DNA of 64,000 nucleotides from Methylocystis sp. Lineage in GTDB: Bacteria; Pseudomonadota; Alphaproteobacteria; Rhizobiales; Beijerinckiaceae. The position numbers and the translations under genes were made by a program. Positions 49,001 through 58,155 of the stretch are shown piece after piece; the first letter of the stretch is position 1, and every line of letters begins with the position of its first letter. The notes under the pieces were generated by a model. The model was not told where the DNA came from and searched no databases. It saw nothing but the letters and a program-made list of their open reading frames with translations. Location: NCBI GenBank assembly GCA_020252485.1, contig JADCCX010000030.1, positions 110,381-174,380 of the forward strand. Reading direction: 5' to 3'.

Positions 49001-49279
49001 ATGCGGGTTGTTTACGACAATCTTCCCATGGAAGTCAGTGGCATTTGGCTGCCAGGCATCCTAGCCCTGTTGAGTGCTTTGTTCCTTCCAGGATGGTGGA
49101 AGGTGCTTGGCTTAGTTGCGGCTGCACTTTTGCCTGCCGCTATCGTAGGCGCTTATGCTTGGTCATCAGGTCTGGCAGCATTTGCCCTCGTAATTCTGGT
49201 CACATCTGTACCGAGTGTATTAGTGGGGGGACTCCTCGGCATCGTGTGTTTGGCTATCTGCCATAGGCAAACGTCATGA
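49001..49279 (+). CDS. Small membrane protein between nuoJ and nuoK
   Basis: The 92-residue protein has two or three hydrophobic segments ([14 protein letters not shown] and [18 protein letters not shown], then a third). It is not a known complex I subunit. Its TGA overlaps the nuoK ATG (ATGA at 49276-49279), so it is translationally coupled. Codon use is more AT-rich than its neighbours. It may be an insertion or an accessory membrane factor. Confidence 0.6.
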   Translation: MRVVYDNLPMEVSGIWLPGILALLSALFLPGWWKVLGLVAAALLPAAIVGAYAWSSGLAAFALVILVTSVPSVLVGGLLGIVCLAICHRQTS

Positions 49280-49584
49280 CCATCGGCCTTGGGCATTTCC
49301 TCACCGTCGCCGCCATCCTCTTCACGCTTGGCGTCTTCGGCATTTTCGTGAACCGCAAGAACATCATCGTGATCCTGATGTCGATCGAGTTGATTCTGCT
49401 GGCCGTGAACATCAACCTTGTCGCCTTCTCGACGCATCTGGGCGACATCACGGGCCAGGTCTTCGCGCTCTTCGTGCTGACGGTGGCGGCGGCGGAGGCC
49501 GCCATCGGCCTCGCCATTCTCGTCGTCTATTTCCGCAACCGCGGCACCATCGCGGTCGACGACGTCAACATGATGAAGGGCTGA
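49276..49584 (+). CDS. nuoK: NADH-quinone oxidoreductase subunit K
   Basis: The 102-residue protein has three TM helices with the conserved Glu in [12 protein letters not shown] and a second acidic residue in [13 protein letters not shown]. It is an antiporter-like MrpC homologue. It overlaps the small membrane gene upstream and precedes nuoL by 7 bases. Confidence 0.96.
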   Translation: MTIGLGHFLTVAAILFTLGVFGIFVNRKNIIVILMSIELILLAVNINLVAFSTHLGDITGQVFALFVLTVAAAEAAIGLAILVVYFRNRGTIAVDDVNMMKG

Positions 49585-49591
49585 GATCATC

Positions 49592-51661
49592 ATGTATCAG
49601 GCAATCGTTTTTCTCCCGCTCCTCGGCTTCCTGCTGGCCGGCATCGCCGGCATGCTGACCTGGAAGTTGGGCTCCCATGTCGCCGCCTGGGGAGCGGCGG
49701 ATCATTCCGGCCACGGCCATCATCACGGCCATGATGCGCATGGCGATCACCACGATGATCACCACGCCATCGAGCCCTCGCCGCACAGCGAGAGCGTCAA
49801 CCGCTTCGCGGAGATCGTGACGACAGCGCTGCTCTTCGTCTCCTGTGCGCTTTCCTGGGTTGCGTTCTTTGATGTCGGCATCGGCCATGGCAAGAGCTTC
49901 ACCGTGCCGGTCGCGAACTGGATCTCGTCCGGCGCGCTGCAAGTGAACTGGGCGCTCAAGATCGACCCGCTCACCTGCGTGATGCTGATCGTGGTGACGA
50001 CGGTGTCCTCGCTCGTGCATCTCTACTCAATCGGCTACATGCATGAGGATCCGCATCGGCCGCGCTTCTTCGCCTATCTCTCGCTCTTCACCTTCGCGAT
50101 GCTGATGCTGGTGACGGCGGACAACCTCGTGCAGATGTTCTTCGGCTGGGAGGGCGTCGGCCTCGCGAGCTATCTGCTCATCGGCTTCTGGTTCAAGAAG
50201 CAATCGGCGAAAGATGCGGCGATGAAGGCCTTCATCGTCAACCGCGTCGGCGATTTCGGCTTCGCGCTCGGCATCTTCCTCGTGTTCTGGCTGACGGGTT
50301 CGGTCGGCTTTGATGCCATTTTCGCCGCCGTGCCCGGCCTCAAGGATGCGAGCTTCAACTTCATCGGCATCGAGGGCCATGCGCTGACCATCGCCTGCCT
50401 CCTGCTGTTCATGGGGGCCATGGGCAAATCGGCGCAGTTTCTGCTCCACACCTGGCTGCCGGACGCCATGGAGGGGCCGACGCCCGTTTCCGCCTTGATC
50501 CATGCGGCGACGATGGTGACCGCCGGCGTCTTCATGGTGGCGCGCCTTTCGCCGCTGTTCGAGCTGGCGCCTGTGGCGCTGTCGGTGGTTCTGCTGGTGG
50601 GCGCCATGACCGCGTTTTTCGCCGCGACCGTCGGCCTCGTGCAGAACGATATCAAGCGCGTTGTGGCCTATTCGACCTGCTCGCAGCTCGGCTACATGTT
50701 CGTGGCGCTGGGCTCCGGCGGCTATGCGCTCGGCGTCTATCACCTCTTCACGCATGCCTTCTTCAAGGCGCTGCTGTTTCTGGGCGCAGGCGCGGTGATT
50801 CACGCCATGCACCATGAGCAGGACATCCGGAAGATGGGTGGTCTGGCGAAGAAAATTCCCTACACCGCCGCCCTGATGGCGGTGGGCACCCTGGCGCTGA
50901 CGGGCTTTCCGCTGACGGCCGGCTTCTTCTCGAAGGATGCCATCATCGAGGCGGCCTATATGACCAAGGTGCCGGGGCATGATTACGCCTTCGTGGCGGT
51001 GATCGTCGCCGCCGGCATGACCTCCTTCTATTCCTGGCGGCTGTGGTTCCTGACCTTCTGGGGGCCAACGCGGGCAGAGCAGAAAATCTACGACAGCGCC
51101 CATGAAAGCCCGCTGGTGATGATGATCCCGCTCGTGGTGCTGGCGGCTGGCGCGATCCTCGCCGGCTGGCCGCTGAAGGAGTTCTTTATCGGCCATCATC
51201 ACGATGAATTCTGGAAAGGCGCGCTCTTCTACGCCAAGGACAACCACGTCATCCACGATATCCACGATGTGCCGAAATGGGTGGTCGCCGCGCCGCTGGT
51301 CATGATGCTCTCCGGCTTTGCGCTGGCCTGGTACATGTATGTCCGCTCGCCTGAGACACCGAAGCGTTTCGCGGCAGAGTTTCCGGGCCTTTACCGGTTC
51401 CTGCTCAACAAATGGTACTTCGACGAGCTCTACGATCTCATCTTCGTGCGGCCCGCGAAATGGCTCGGCCGCGCGTTGTGGAAGCAGGGCGACGGCAAGA
51501 TCATCGATGGCTTCGGGCCCGACGGCGTCTCCGCCACCGTGCTGCGCACCACCGGCCGTGTCGTGAAGCTGCAGACGGGTTATATCTACAATTACGCCTT
51601 CGCGATGCTGATCGGGGTAGCCGCCCTCGTCACCTGGTATCTGTTCGGAGGGCTGCGCTGA
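49592..51661 (+). CDS. nuoL: NADH-quinone oxidoreductase subunit L with His-rich loop
   Basis: The 689-residue antiporter-like subunit has the Glu/Lys core pattern including [19 protein letters not shown] and [29 protein letters not shown]. The C-terminal lateral helix lies past residue ~550. Unusually, a loop at residues 38-58, right after the first TM helix, contains 11 His in 21 positions with Asp/Gly ([18 protein letters not shown]). Most NuoL proteins lack this. The loop could bind zinc or nickel or be a neutral expansion. Confidence 0.96.
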   Translation: MYQAIVFLPLLGFLLAGIAGMLTWKLGSHVAAWGAADHSGHGHHHGHDAHGDHHDDHHAIEPSPHSESVNRFAEIVTTALLFVSCALSWVAFFDVGIGHGKSFTVPVANWISSGALQVNWALKIDPLTCVMLIVVTTVSSLVHLYSIGYMHEDPHRPRFFAYLSLFTFAMLMLVTADNLVQMFFGWEGVGLASYLLIGFWFKKQSAKDAAMKAFIVNRVGDFGFALGIFLVFWLTGSVGFDAIFAAVPGLKDASFNFIGIEGHALTIACLLLFMGAMGKSAQFLLHTWLPDAMEGPTPVSALIHAATMVTAGVFMVARLSPLFELAPVALSVVLLVGAMTAFFAATVGLVQNDIKRVVAYSTCSQLGYMFVALGSGGYALGVYHLFTHAFFKALLFLGAGAVIHAMHHEQDIRKMGGLAKKIPYTAALMAVGTLALTGFPLTAGFFSKDAIIEAAYMTKVPGHDYAFVAVIVAAGMTSFYSWRLWFLTFWGPTRAEQKIYDSAHESPLVMMIPLVVLAAGAILAGWPLKEFFIGHHHDEFWKGALFYAKDNHVIHDIHDVPKWVVAAPLVMMLSGFALAWYMYVRSPETPKRFAAEFPGLYRFLLNKWYFDELYDLIFVRPAKWLGRALWKQGDGKIIDGFGPDGVSATVLRTTGRVVKLQTGYIYNYAFAMLIGVAALVTWYLFGGLR

Positions 51662-53169
51662 TGCTCGGTTTCGGCATTCTCTCCGGGCTTCTCACCCTGC
51701 CGCTCGTCGGCGCGCTGTTCATCGCCTTTGCGCTCAAGGACGATGGCTATGGCGTGCGCAACGCCCGCTGGGTGGCGCTGTGGACCACCTTCGTCACCTT
51801 CATCCTGTCGCTGTTCGTTTGGGCTGGCTTCGATACCGGCAAGGCCGGGTTCCAGTTCGTCGAGCGGAAGGAATGGCTCGGGCCGATCGTCTTCCAGCTT
51901 GGCGTCGATGGCATCTCGATGCCCTTCGTGCTGCTGACGACCTTCCTGATGCCGTTCTGCATCGTGGCTTCGTGGGAATCAGTCACGAAGCGCGTGCGCG
52001 AATACATGATCGCGTTCCTTGTGCTCGAAACCATGATGCTCGGCGTCTTCATGGCGCTCGATACCGTGCTCTTCTATATCTTCTTCGAGGCCGGTCTGAT
52101 CCCGATGTTCCTGATCATCGGCATCTGGGGCGGGGCGCGGCGCATCTATGCGAGCTTCAAGCTGTTCCTCTACACGCTGCTCGGCTCGGTGCTGATGCTG
52201 CTCGCCATCATGTTCATGTCTTTCGATGCGGGCACCACCGATATCGTCAAGCTGCTCGCGCATAAGTTCGATCCGAAGTTCCAGTACTGGCTGTGGCTCG
52301 CCTTCTTCGCGTCCTTCGCCGTGAAGATGCCGATGTGGCCGGTGCACACCTGGCTGCCCGACGCGCATGTGGAAGCGCCGACGGCGGGCTCGGTGGTCCT
52401 GGCCGCCATCCTGCTGAAGATGGGCGGCTATGGTTTCATCCGCTTCTCGCTGCCGATGTTCCCGGATGCCTCCATTTACTTCGCGCCGCTGGTTTTCGCC
52501 CTGTCGGTGATCGCAATCATCTACACCTCGCTGGTGGCGATGATGCAGGAGGATATCAAGAAACTGATCGCCTATTCCTCCGTCGCCCATATGGGCTTCG
52601 TGACGATGGGCATCTTCTCGGGCAACACACAGGGCGTGCAGGGCGCGGTGTTCCAGATGGTGAGCCACGGGCTTGTCTCCGGCGCGCTCTTCCTCTGCGT
52701 CGGCGTTGTCTACGACCGCATGCACACCCGCGAGATTGCGGCCTATGGGGGCCTCGTCAACAGGATGCCCTGGTATGCATTCGTCTTCATGGTGTTCACC
52801 ATGGCGAATGTCGGCTTGCCCGGCACCTCGGGCTTCGTGGGCGAATTCCTGACGCTGCTTGGCGCGTTCAAGGCGAACACCTGGGTCGCGTTCCTGGCCA
52901 CGACTGGCGTCATCCTCTCGGCCTGCTATGCGCTCTGGCTCTTCGCGCGTGTCATCTTCGGCGAGATCAAGCGGCCGGTCTTCGAGACGATCCCCGATCT
53001 CGACCGGCGCGAGATGGCGATGCTGGCGCCGCTTGTTGTCCTCGTTATCTATTACGGCGTGCAGCCCGGCCCGATCCTCGATGCATCCGCCGCATCGGTC
53101 GAGCAGATCCTGAAGACCTATCAGGCGGCGGCGAGCGCTGTGGCCAAAACCGCTGCGCTCGCGCCGTGA
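51661..53169 (+). CDS. nuoM: NADH-quinone oxidoreductase subunit M
   Basis: The 502-residue protein from the ATG at 51661, overlapping the nuoL stop by one base (TGATG), has [17 protein letters not shown], the [31 protein letters not shown] region and a Lys in TM12-like segment. It is a proton-pumping antiporter-like subunit. Its length is normal. Confidence 0.96.
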   Translation: MLGFGILSGLLTLPLVGALFIAFALKDDGYGVRNARWVALWTTFVTFILSLFVWAGFDTGKAGFQFVERKEWLGPIVFQLGVDGISMPFVLLTTFLMPFCIVASWESVTKRVREYMIAFLVLETMMLGVFMALDTVLFYIFFEAGLIPMFLIIGIWGGARRIYASFKLFLYTLLGSVLMLLAIMFMSFDAGTTDIVKLLAHKFDPKFQYWLWLAFFASFAVKMPMWPVHTWLPDAHVEAPTAGSVVLAAILLKMGGYGFIRFSLPMFPDASIYFAPLVFALSVIAIIYTSLVAMMQEDIKKLIAYSSVAHMGFVTMGIFSGNTQGVQGAVFQMVSHGLVSGALFLCVGVVYDRMHTREIAAYGGLVNRMPWYAFVFMVFTMANVGLPGTSGFVGEFLTLLGAFKANTWVAFLATTGVILSACYALWLFARVIFGEIKRPVFETIPDLDRREMAMLAPLVVLVIYYGVQPGPILDASAASVEQILKTYQAAASAVAKTAALAP

Positions 53170-53179
53170 GGACCATGAT

Positions 53180-54634
53180 ATGAACGTCACGACGCCGATT
53201 TTCGCGCTTCCCTCGCTGCTTCCGGCCCTGCCCGAGATCGTTCTGGCGCTCGGTGCGCTGCTCATGCTCCTGGTCGGCGCCATCAAGGGCCAGTCCGCGC
53301 AGACGCAGCGGGTCGTCGACAGCCTCGCCATCGCCGTGCTGCTAATCGCGCTCGCCCTGGTGCTCGGACAGGACAATGCCAAGGTTCTGACCTTCGAGCG
53401 GGCTTTTGTCTCCGATGGCTTCTCCCGCTTCATGAAGGTGCTGACCCTCGCCGGATCGATCATGGCGATCCTGCTCGCCATGGATTTCATGAAGCGGCGC
53501 GGGATCGAGAAGTTCGAATATTCGATCCTGATCACGCTCGCGACGCTTGGCATGATGATGATGATCTCGGCCAATGACCTGATCGCGCTCTATATCGGGC
53601 TCGAATTGCAGTCGCTGGCGCTTTATGTCGTGGCTTCGATCCATCGTGACGATGCGAAATCTTCCGAGGCTGGCCTCAAATATTTCGTGCTCGGAGCTTT
53701 GGCTTCGGGCATGCTTCTTTATGGCGCCTCGCTGATCTACGGCTTTACCGGCAACATCAATTTCGACGCGATCGCCACCGTGCTGCAGGGGAATGCGGCG
53801 ACCGGGGCCGTCTTCGGCCTTGTCTTCCTGATGGCCGGATTGGCATTCAAAGTTTCGGCCGTGCCGTTCCACATGTGGACGCCTGACGTTTACGAAGGCG
53901 CGCCGACCCCGGTGACGGCCTTTTTCGCCGGCGCGCCCAAGATGGCCGCCATCGCGCTCTTCGTCCGTGTCATGATGGAGGCCTTTCCAGGCATTACGCA
54001 CCAATGGCAGCAGATCGTCACGTTCCTCGCCATCGCGTCCATGGTGCTGGGCGCCTTCGCCGCCATCGGCCAGAGCAATCTCAAGCGGCTGATGGCCTAT
54101 TCGTCGATCAGCAATATGGGCTACGCGCTTGTGGCGCTCGCCGCAGCCAATCAATCCGGCGTTCAGGGCGTCGCCATCTTCATGGCGGCCTATCTGATGA
54201 TGACCGCCGGCGTCTTCGCCTGCGTGCTGGCGCTCACCAACGCGAAGGGTCACGCCGAGACGATCGACGATCTCGCCGGCCTTTCGAAGACGCGCCCCGG
54301 CATCGCCTTCATCCTCGCGATGCTGATGTTCTCGCTGGTGGGCATTCCGCCGCTCGCCGGCTTCTTCGGCAAGTACTATGCCTTTGCGGCTGCAATCGAG
54401 GCGAAGCTCTATCTGCTGGCCGTCATCGGCATCGTATCGAGCGTCGTTTCCGCCTTCTATTATCTGCGCATCGTCAAGGTCATGTATTTCGACGAGGCCT
54501 CTGTTGCCTACGGTGAAGGCGATGCCGGCGTGAAGGCGGTGATGGCGGTGAGCTTCGCCTTCGTCTTCCTGTTCGCGATCATTGCGGGGCCGGTCGTGAC
54601 CATGGCGCAGGCCGCCGCCAAATCCCTGCTTTGA
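53180..54634 (+). CDS. nuoN: NADH-quinone oxidoreductase subunit N
   Basis: The 484-residue antiporter-like subunit has IALYIGLELQSLALYVVASIHR, FKVSAVPFHMWTPDVYEGAPTPVTAFFAGAPK and AIGQSNLKRLMAYSSISNMGYAL (parts). It is the last complex I gene; its stop overlaps the birA TTG start. Confidence 0.96.
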   Translation: MNVTTPIFALPSLLPALPEIVLALGALLMLLVGAIKGQSAQTQRVVDSLAIAVLLIALALVLGQDNAKVLTFERAFVSDGFSRFMKVLTLAGSIMAILLAMDFMKRRGIEKFEYSILITLATLGMMMMISANDLIALYIGLELQSLALYVVASIHRDDAKSSEAGLKYFVLGALASGMLLYGASLIYGFTGNINFDAIATVLQGNAATGAVFGLVFLMAGLAFKVSAVPFHMWTPDVYEGAPTPVTAFFAGAPKMAAIALFVRVMMEAFPGITHQWQQIVTFLAIASMVLGAFAAIGQSNLKRLMAYSSISNMGYALVALAAANQSGVQGVAIFMAAYLMMTAGVFACVLALTNAKGHAETIDDLAGLSKTRPGIAFILAMLMFSLVGIPPLAGFFGKYYAFAAAIEAKLYLLAVIGIVSSVVSAFYYLRIVKVMYFDEASVAYGEGDAGVKAVMAVSFAFVFLFAIIAGPVVTMAQAAAKSLL

Positions 54635-55389
54635 CAGCCTTGCAGCTTCCGCCCGATCGGATCGCAGCCGGCGACAGGCTTTGCTTCTACGAGTCTCTCG
54701 ATTCCACGATGGAGGAGGCGCGCCGGCTTTTCGCCACCGGCGTGTCTTCGCCCGTTTGGATCGTGGCCAGCGAACAGAGCGCAGCCAGGGGACGCCAGGG
54801 CCGCGTATGGACGAGTCCGTCCGGCAATCTGCATGTCACGCTTCTCCTGCCGACCTGGACAAAGCTTCGCGACCAGCCGAAGCTCGGCTTCGTGGCAGGC
54901 GTCGCTCTGGCGCGCGCCGCAGGTCAGCATCTGCCCGCGCAAGTCGCCGCGCAGCTGAAATGGCCGAATGATCTGCTCGTGGAAGGCGCGAAAGTCAGCG
55001 GATTGCTGCTGGAAGGCCTGGGGCAGGGCGCTGCAATCGCCATCGGCATGGGGGTCAATATCGTTGCCCATCCGCCCGATACGCCATACCCGACCGCGCA
55101 CCTCCGGCAATTCGCCCCTGGCCTCACTGCTGATGCGGTTTTTTCGAGCCTTTCCATCTGCCTGGCGGAAGAACTTGAATCGTTTTCGGAAGGCGCCGGC
55201 TTTGCGCTGACGCGCCAACGCTGGCTTGCAAGGGCGGCGCATCTTGGCAAGCCCATCCGTATCCGACAGCCAGAAGCGGTTCTTGAAGGCACGTTCGTCG
55301 ACATCGATGCCGACGGCCGCCTAAAGCTCCAGACAGCAAACGGCCCTGTCCTCGTTGACGCGGGGGATGTTTTTCCTCTCGACAAGTGA
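54631..55389 (+). CDS. birA: Biotin--[acetyl-CoA carboxylase] ligase
   Basis: The frame has a TTG start at 54631 overlapping nuoN's stop; the product is 252 residues. It shows the biotin ligase motifs SAARGRQGRVWTSPSGNLH, AAQLKWPNDLLVEGAKVSGLLLEG and a C-terminal GTFVDIDADGRLKL domain. There is no N-terminal helix-turn-helix, so it is a monofunctional ligase, not a biotin repressor. Its link to the end of nuo is common in Hyphomicrobiales. Confidence 0.94.
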   Translation: MTALQLPPDRIAAGDRLCFYESLDSTMEEARRLFATGVSSPVWIVASEQSAARGRQGRVWTSPSGNLHVTLLLPTWTKLRDQPKLGFVAGVALARAAGQHLPAQVAAQLKWPNDLLVEGAKVSGLLLEGLGQGAAIAIGMGVNIVAHPPDTPYPTAHLRQFAPGLTADAVFSSLSICLAEELESFSEGAGFALTRQRWLARAAHLGKPIRIRQPEAVLEGTFVDIDADGRLKLQTANGPVLVDAGDVFPLDK

Positions 55390-55454
55390 GGCCTCGCGGC
55401 CCATGACCAACCCGAACAAATTGCCGACCTGACCGAAAGCGCCATTTCCATCGC

Positions 55455-57128
55455 ATGACGAAATCTTCCTCGCCGACCGATCTCTTTTTCGTGCCGCTGG
55501 GCGGATTGGGCGAAATAGGCATGAATGCCGCCCTTTACGGGCTTGGCAGGGGCAAAAATGGCCAGTGGCTCATGGTCGACGTGGGCGTCGCCTTCGGCGG
55601 TCCCGATACGCCGGGCGTCGATCTCATCCTGCCGGACATCACTTTCATCGAGCGCGAGCGCAAGAACCTCGCGGGCATCGTCATCACCCATGCCCATGAG
55701 GATCATTTCGGTGCGCTGGCGACCTTGTGGCCACGACTTGGGGTACCGGTCTATATGACCGAGTTCGCTGCTAGCCTGCTCGAAGTCCGCCGCCTGCAGG
55801 AGCCAGGCGCGCCAAAGATTCCCGTCAAGATCGTGAAGCAAGGCGACCGCGTGCAGATCGGCGGCTTCGATGTCGAGTTCATCAACGTCGCCCATTCGAT
55901 CCCGGAATCCTGCGCGCTGGCGATCCGGACATCGGCGGGCACCGTGCTGCATACCGGCGACTGGAAGACCGATCCGACGCCCGTCGTCGGCCTGCCGACG
56001 GATGAGAAGCGCCTGCGCGAGATTGGCGACGAGGGCGTGCTCGCCATGATCGCAGATTCGACCAACATCTTCCGCGATGGCGTCTCGCCATCGGAAGCCG
56101 ATGTCTCGAAGGCGCTGACGGAGCTCATCTCCAATTCGCCCGCCCGCGTGGCGGTGACGACTTTCGCGTCCAATGTGGCGCGCATGCGCTCGGTGGCGCA
56201 GGCTGCCGCCGCCTGCGGACGCGAAGTGATCTGTGTCGGCCGCGCGATGGACCGCGTCGTCGGCGTGGCGGCCGAGATGGGCATGCTCAAGGGCCTGCCG
56301 CCGTTCCGCTCGGCCGATTCCTATGGCTATCTGCCGCCGGACAAGGTCGTGGCGCTGATCACGGGCAGCCAGGGCGAACCCCGCGCCGCGCTCGCCCGGA
56401 TCGCCCGCAACGATCATCCGGAGGTGACGCTGTCAGCCGGGGACCGGGTCATCTTCTCATCGCGCACCATTCCGGGCAACGAGAAGGAGGTCGGCGCTAT
56501 CGTCAACGGGCTATACCGGCAAGGCATCGAGGTCATCACGGATCGCACCCATCTCGTCCATGTTTCGGGCCATCCGCGCCGCGATGAGGTGAGGCAGCTC
56601 TATGGATGGGTGCGGCCGAGAGTGGCCATTCCCGCCCATGGCGAGACCGCGCATCTTTCCGAACATGCGAGTTTCGCCCGCGCCCAGGGCGTGCCCACCG
56701 TGATCCGCGCCTTCAACGGCGAGATGGTGCAATTGTCCGGCGGGGCCCGCGTGGTCGATCAGGTCCAGAGCGGCCGCATCTACAAGGATGGCGACATCCT
56801 GGTGATGGCGACCGACCGCACAGTGAACGATCGCAAGAAGCTTTCCTTCGCCGGCATCGTCTCGGTCGCGGTTGCGATCGATGAGCGCGGCACCTTGATG
56901 AGCGATGCTGAAGTGCGTACGGCAGGCCTGCCGGTGCGCACCAGCGATGGCCAGGATTTCGATGCTTTCGTGCTGGAGCTGGCCGAAGATCTGCTTGATA
57001 ATCTCCCGAAGAAGAAGCTGCAGGATGCCGAGGCGGTCCGCCAGATTCTGGAGCGGGGGCTCCGCAACGGCATCGCGCAGGAATGGGACAAGAAGCCCGT
57101 CGTCCACGCCCTCGTAACGCTCGTCTGA
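55455..57128 (+). CDS. rnj: Ribonuclease J
   Basis: The 557-residue metallo-beta-lactamase protein has FVPLGGLGEIGMN, the metal motif THAHEDHFGAL, HTGDWKTDPTPVVG, the beta-CASP motif ADSTNIFRDG, and GHPRRDEVRQLYGWVRP. It is a 5'-3' exo/endoribonuclease in RNA maturation and decay. It is followed 3 bases later by the epimerase gene. Confidence 0.96.
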   Translation: MTKSSSPTDLFFVPLGGLGEIGMNAALYGLGRGKNGQWLMVDVGVAFGGPDTPGVDLILPDITFIERERKNLAGIVITHAHEDHFGALATLWPRLGVPVYMTEFAASLLEVRRLQEPGAPKIPVKIVKQGDRVQIGGFDVEFINVAHSIPESCALAIRTSAGTVLHTGDWKTDPTPVVGLPTDEKRLREIGDEGVLAMIADSTNIFRDGVSPSEADVSKALTELISNSPARVAVTTFASNVARMRSVAQAAAACGREVICVGRAMDRVVGVAAEMGMLKGLPPFRSADSYGYLPPDKVVALITGSQGEPRAALARIARNDHPEVTLSAGDRVIFSSRTIPGNEKEVGAIVNGLYRQGIEVITDRTHLVHVSGHPRRDEVRQLYGWVRPRVAIPAHGETAHLSEHASFARAQGVPTVIRAFNGEMVQLSGGARVVDQVQSGRIYKDGDILVMATDRTVNDRKKLSFAGIVSVAVAIDERGTLMSDAEVRTAGLPVRTSDGQDFDAFVLELAEDLLDNLPKKKLQDAEAVRQILERGLRNGIAQEWDKKPVVHALVTLV

Positions 57129-57131
57129 ACC

Positions 57132-57536
57132 ATGCTCGGCAGATTGAACCATGTCGCTATTGCGGTGCCCGATCTCGAAAAGGCCTCGGCGGTCTATCGC
57201 GATATGCTGGGCGCACGGCTGTCACAGCGGCAGGAACTCCCTGAACACGGCGTCACTGTCGTGTTCATTGAATTGCCGAACACCAAGATCGAACTTCTGG
57301 AGCCCTTGGGCGCCGACAGCCCCATTGCGGCGTTCCTCGCGAAGAATGCCGACGGCGCCATTCATCACATCTGCTATGAAGTGGATGATATCCTGGCTGC
57401 CCGCGACCGCCTGAAAAGCGAGGGCGCGCGCGTGCTGGGTTCCGGCGAACCGCGCATCGGCGCGCATGGCAAGCCGGTGCTGTTCCTGCATCCGAAGGAT
57501 TTCTGCGGCACGCTGGTTGAACTGGAGCAGATCTGA
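57132..57536 (+). CDS. mce: Methylmalonyl-CoA epimerase
   Basis: The 134-residue vicinal oxygen chelate protein starts with GRLNHVAIAVPDLEKAS, and has IELPNTKIELLEPLG, HHICYEVDDILAARDRL and VLFLHPKDFCGTLVELEQ, placing metal ligands His, His and Glu in the expected beta-strands. It interconverts methylmalonyl-CoA epimers in propionyl-CoA use. Its stop overlaps the next start as TGATG. Confidence 0.94.
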   Translation: MLGRLNHVAIAVPDLEKASAVYRDMLGARLSQRQELPEHGVTVVFIELPNTKIELLEPLGADSPIAAFLAKNADGAIHHICYEVDDILAARDRLKSEGARVLGSGEPRIGAHGKPVLFLHPKDFCGTLVELEQI

Positions 57537-57799
57537 TGCAGATCGGGTCGGCGGTCGCGCTCTATTTCGTCATCTGGTGGCTGACGCTGTTCGCGGTTTT
57601 GCCTTTCGGCGTGCGCTCGCAGCATGAGGCGGGCGAAGTGGTGGCCGGTTCTGATCCGGGCGCCCCGACGATGGTTCGGGTGCTGCGCGTCGTGGTTCTG
57701 AACTCGGTCGTCTCGCTGGTCGTGCTGGCGCTGTTCTGGATCGTTTACGTCGAGAACTGGTTTGGCTTATCGATCATCAACGACATCAGCCGACGTTAG
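57536..57799 (+). CDS. DUF1467 family membrane protein
   Basis: The 87-residue protein has two hydrophobic segments around a polar loop: YFVIWWLTLFAVLPFGVRSQHEAGEVVAGSDPGAP and a second TM helix ending in WFGLSII (parts). This pattern is typical of the alphaproteobacterial DUF1467 family, of unknown function, often found after the epimerase gene. Its start overlaps the epimerase stop. Confidence 0.88.
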   Translation: MQIGSAVALYFVIWWLTLFAVLPFGVRSQHEAGEVVAGSDPGAPTMVRVLRVVVLNSVVSLVVLALFWIVYVENWFGLSIINDISRR

Positions 57800-57814
57800 A
57801 CCTTGGCAAAGAAG

Positions 57815-57838
57815 AAAGCGGAGCTTTTGCTCCGCTTT
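57815..57838. terminator. Bidirectional hairpin terminator
   Basis: A perfect 10-bp stem AAAGCGGAGC/GCTCCGCTTT with a TTTT loop follows the DUF1467 stop by 15 bases. The flanking A and T runs suit termination from both sides. Confidence 0.7.
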
Positions 57839-57860
57839 GAAGTCTGTCCACTTGTCATCG

Positions 57861-58046
57861 CTATTTCCTCCGGAAGCGCTCTGGCATCTTGTTGCGCCAG
57901 TAATCGCGCCGGTATCGACAGCCTTCCTCCCACGACTTGGACCGCCAGCGCAGCTTTCTCGGGTGCGTCAGGCTCGTCTCCTCTTCTGCCGAAATTTCAA
58001 ACAATTCAAGAGCGTTCGGCGGTAAATCGTCGCTGCAATGCAGCAA
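57861..58046 (-). CDS. Possible small basic protein
   Basis: This minus-strand frame encodes up to 61 residues (TTG start) with a basic, Trp/Arg-rich C-terminal end, RKLRWRSKSWEEGC then RRDYWRNKMPERFRRK. The composition looks protein-like, and the frame runs toward the convergent hairpin at 57815-57838, which would terminate it. No family, ribosome site or promoter is certain. The rest of the 57839-58155 gap appears empty apart from this. Confidence 0.35.
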   Translation of the reverse strand: MLHCSDDLPPNALELFEISAEEETSLTHPRKLRWRSKSWEEGCRYRRDYWRNKMPERFRRK

Positions 58047-58155
58047 GAAACCCGCCCCTCCTCGACAGCAGCCGCTGCCGGATTTTCATTGACCGCCCGG
58101 CATGGACGCAGCAAGGACCAAGCCAAGATAGAGCTCGGCATTTCCGGGAGGACCG

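Noticed and set aside
50027..53574. Long antisense open frames (over 400 and 500 codons) opposite nuoL and nuoM
   Set aside because: They mirror real complex I genes on the other strand, have His/Arg/Glu-rich nonsense-like composition and no recognisable motifs; high GC makes long antisense frames common.
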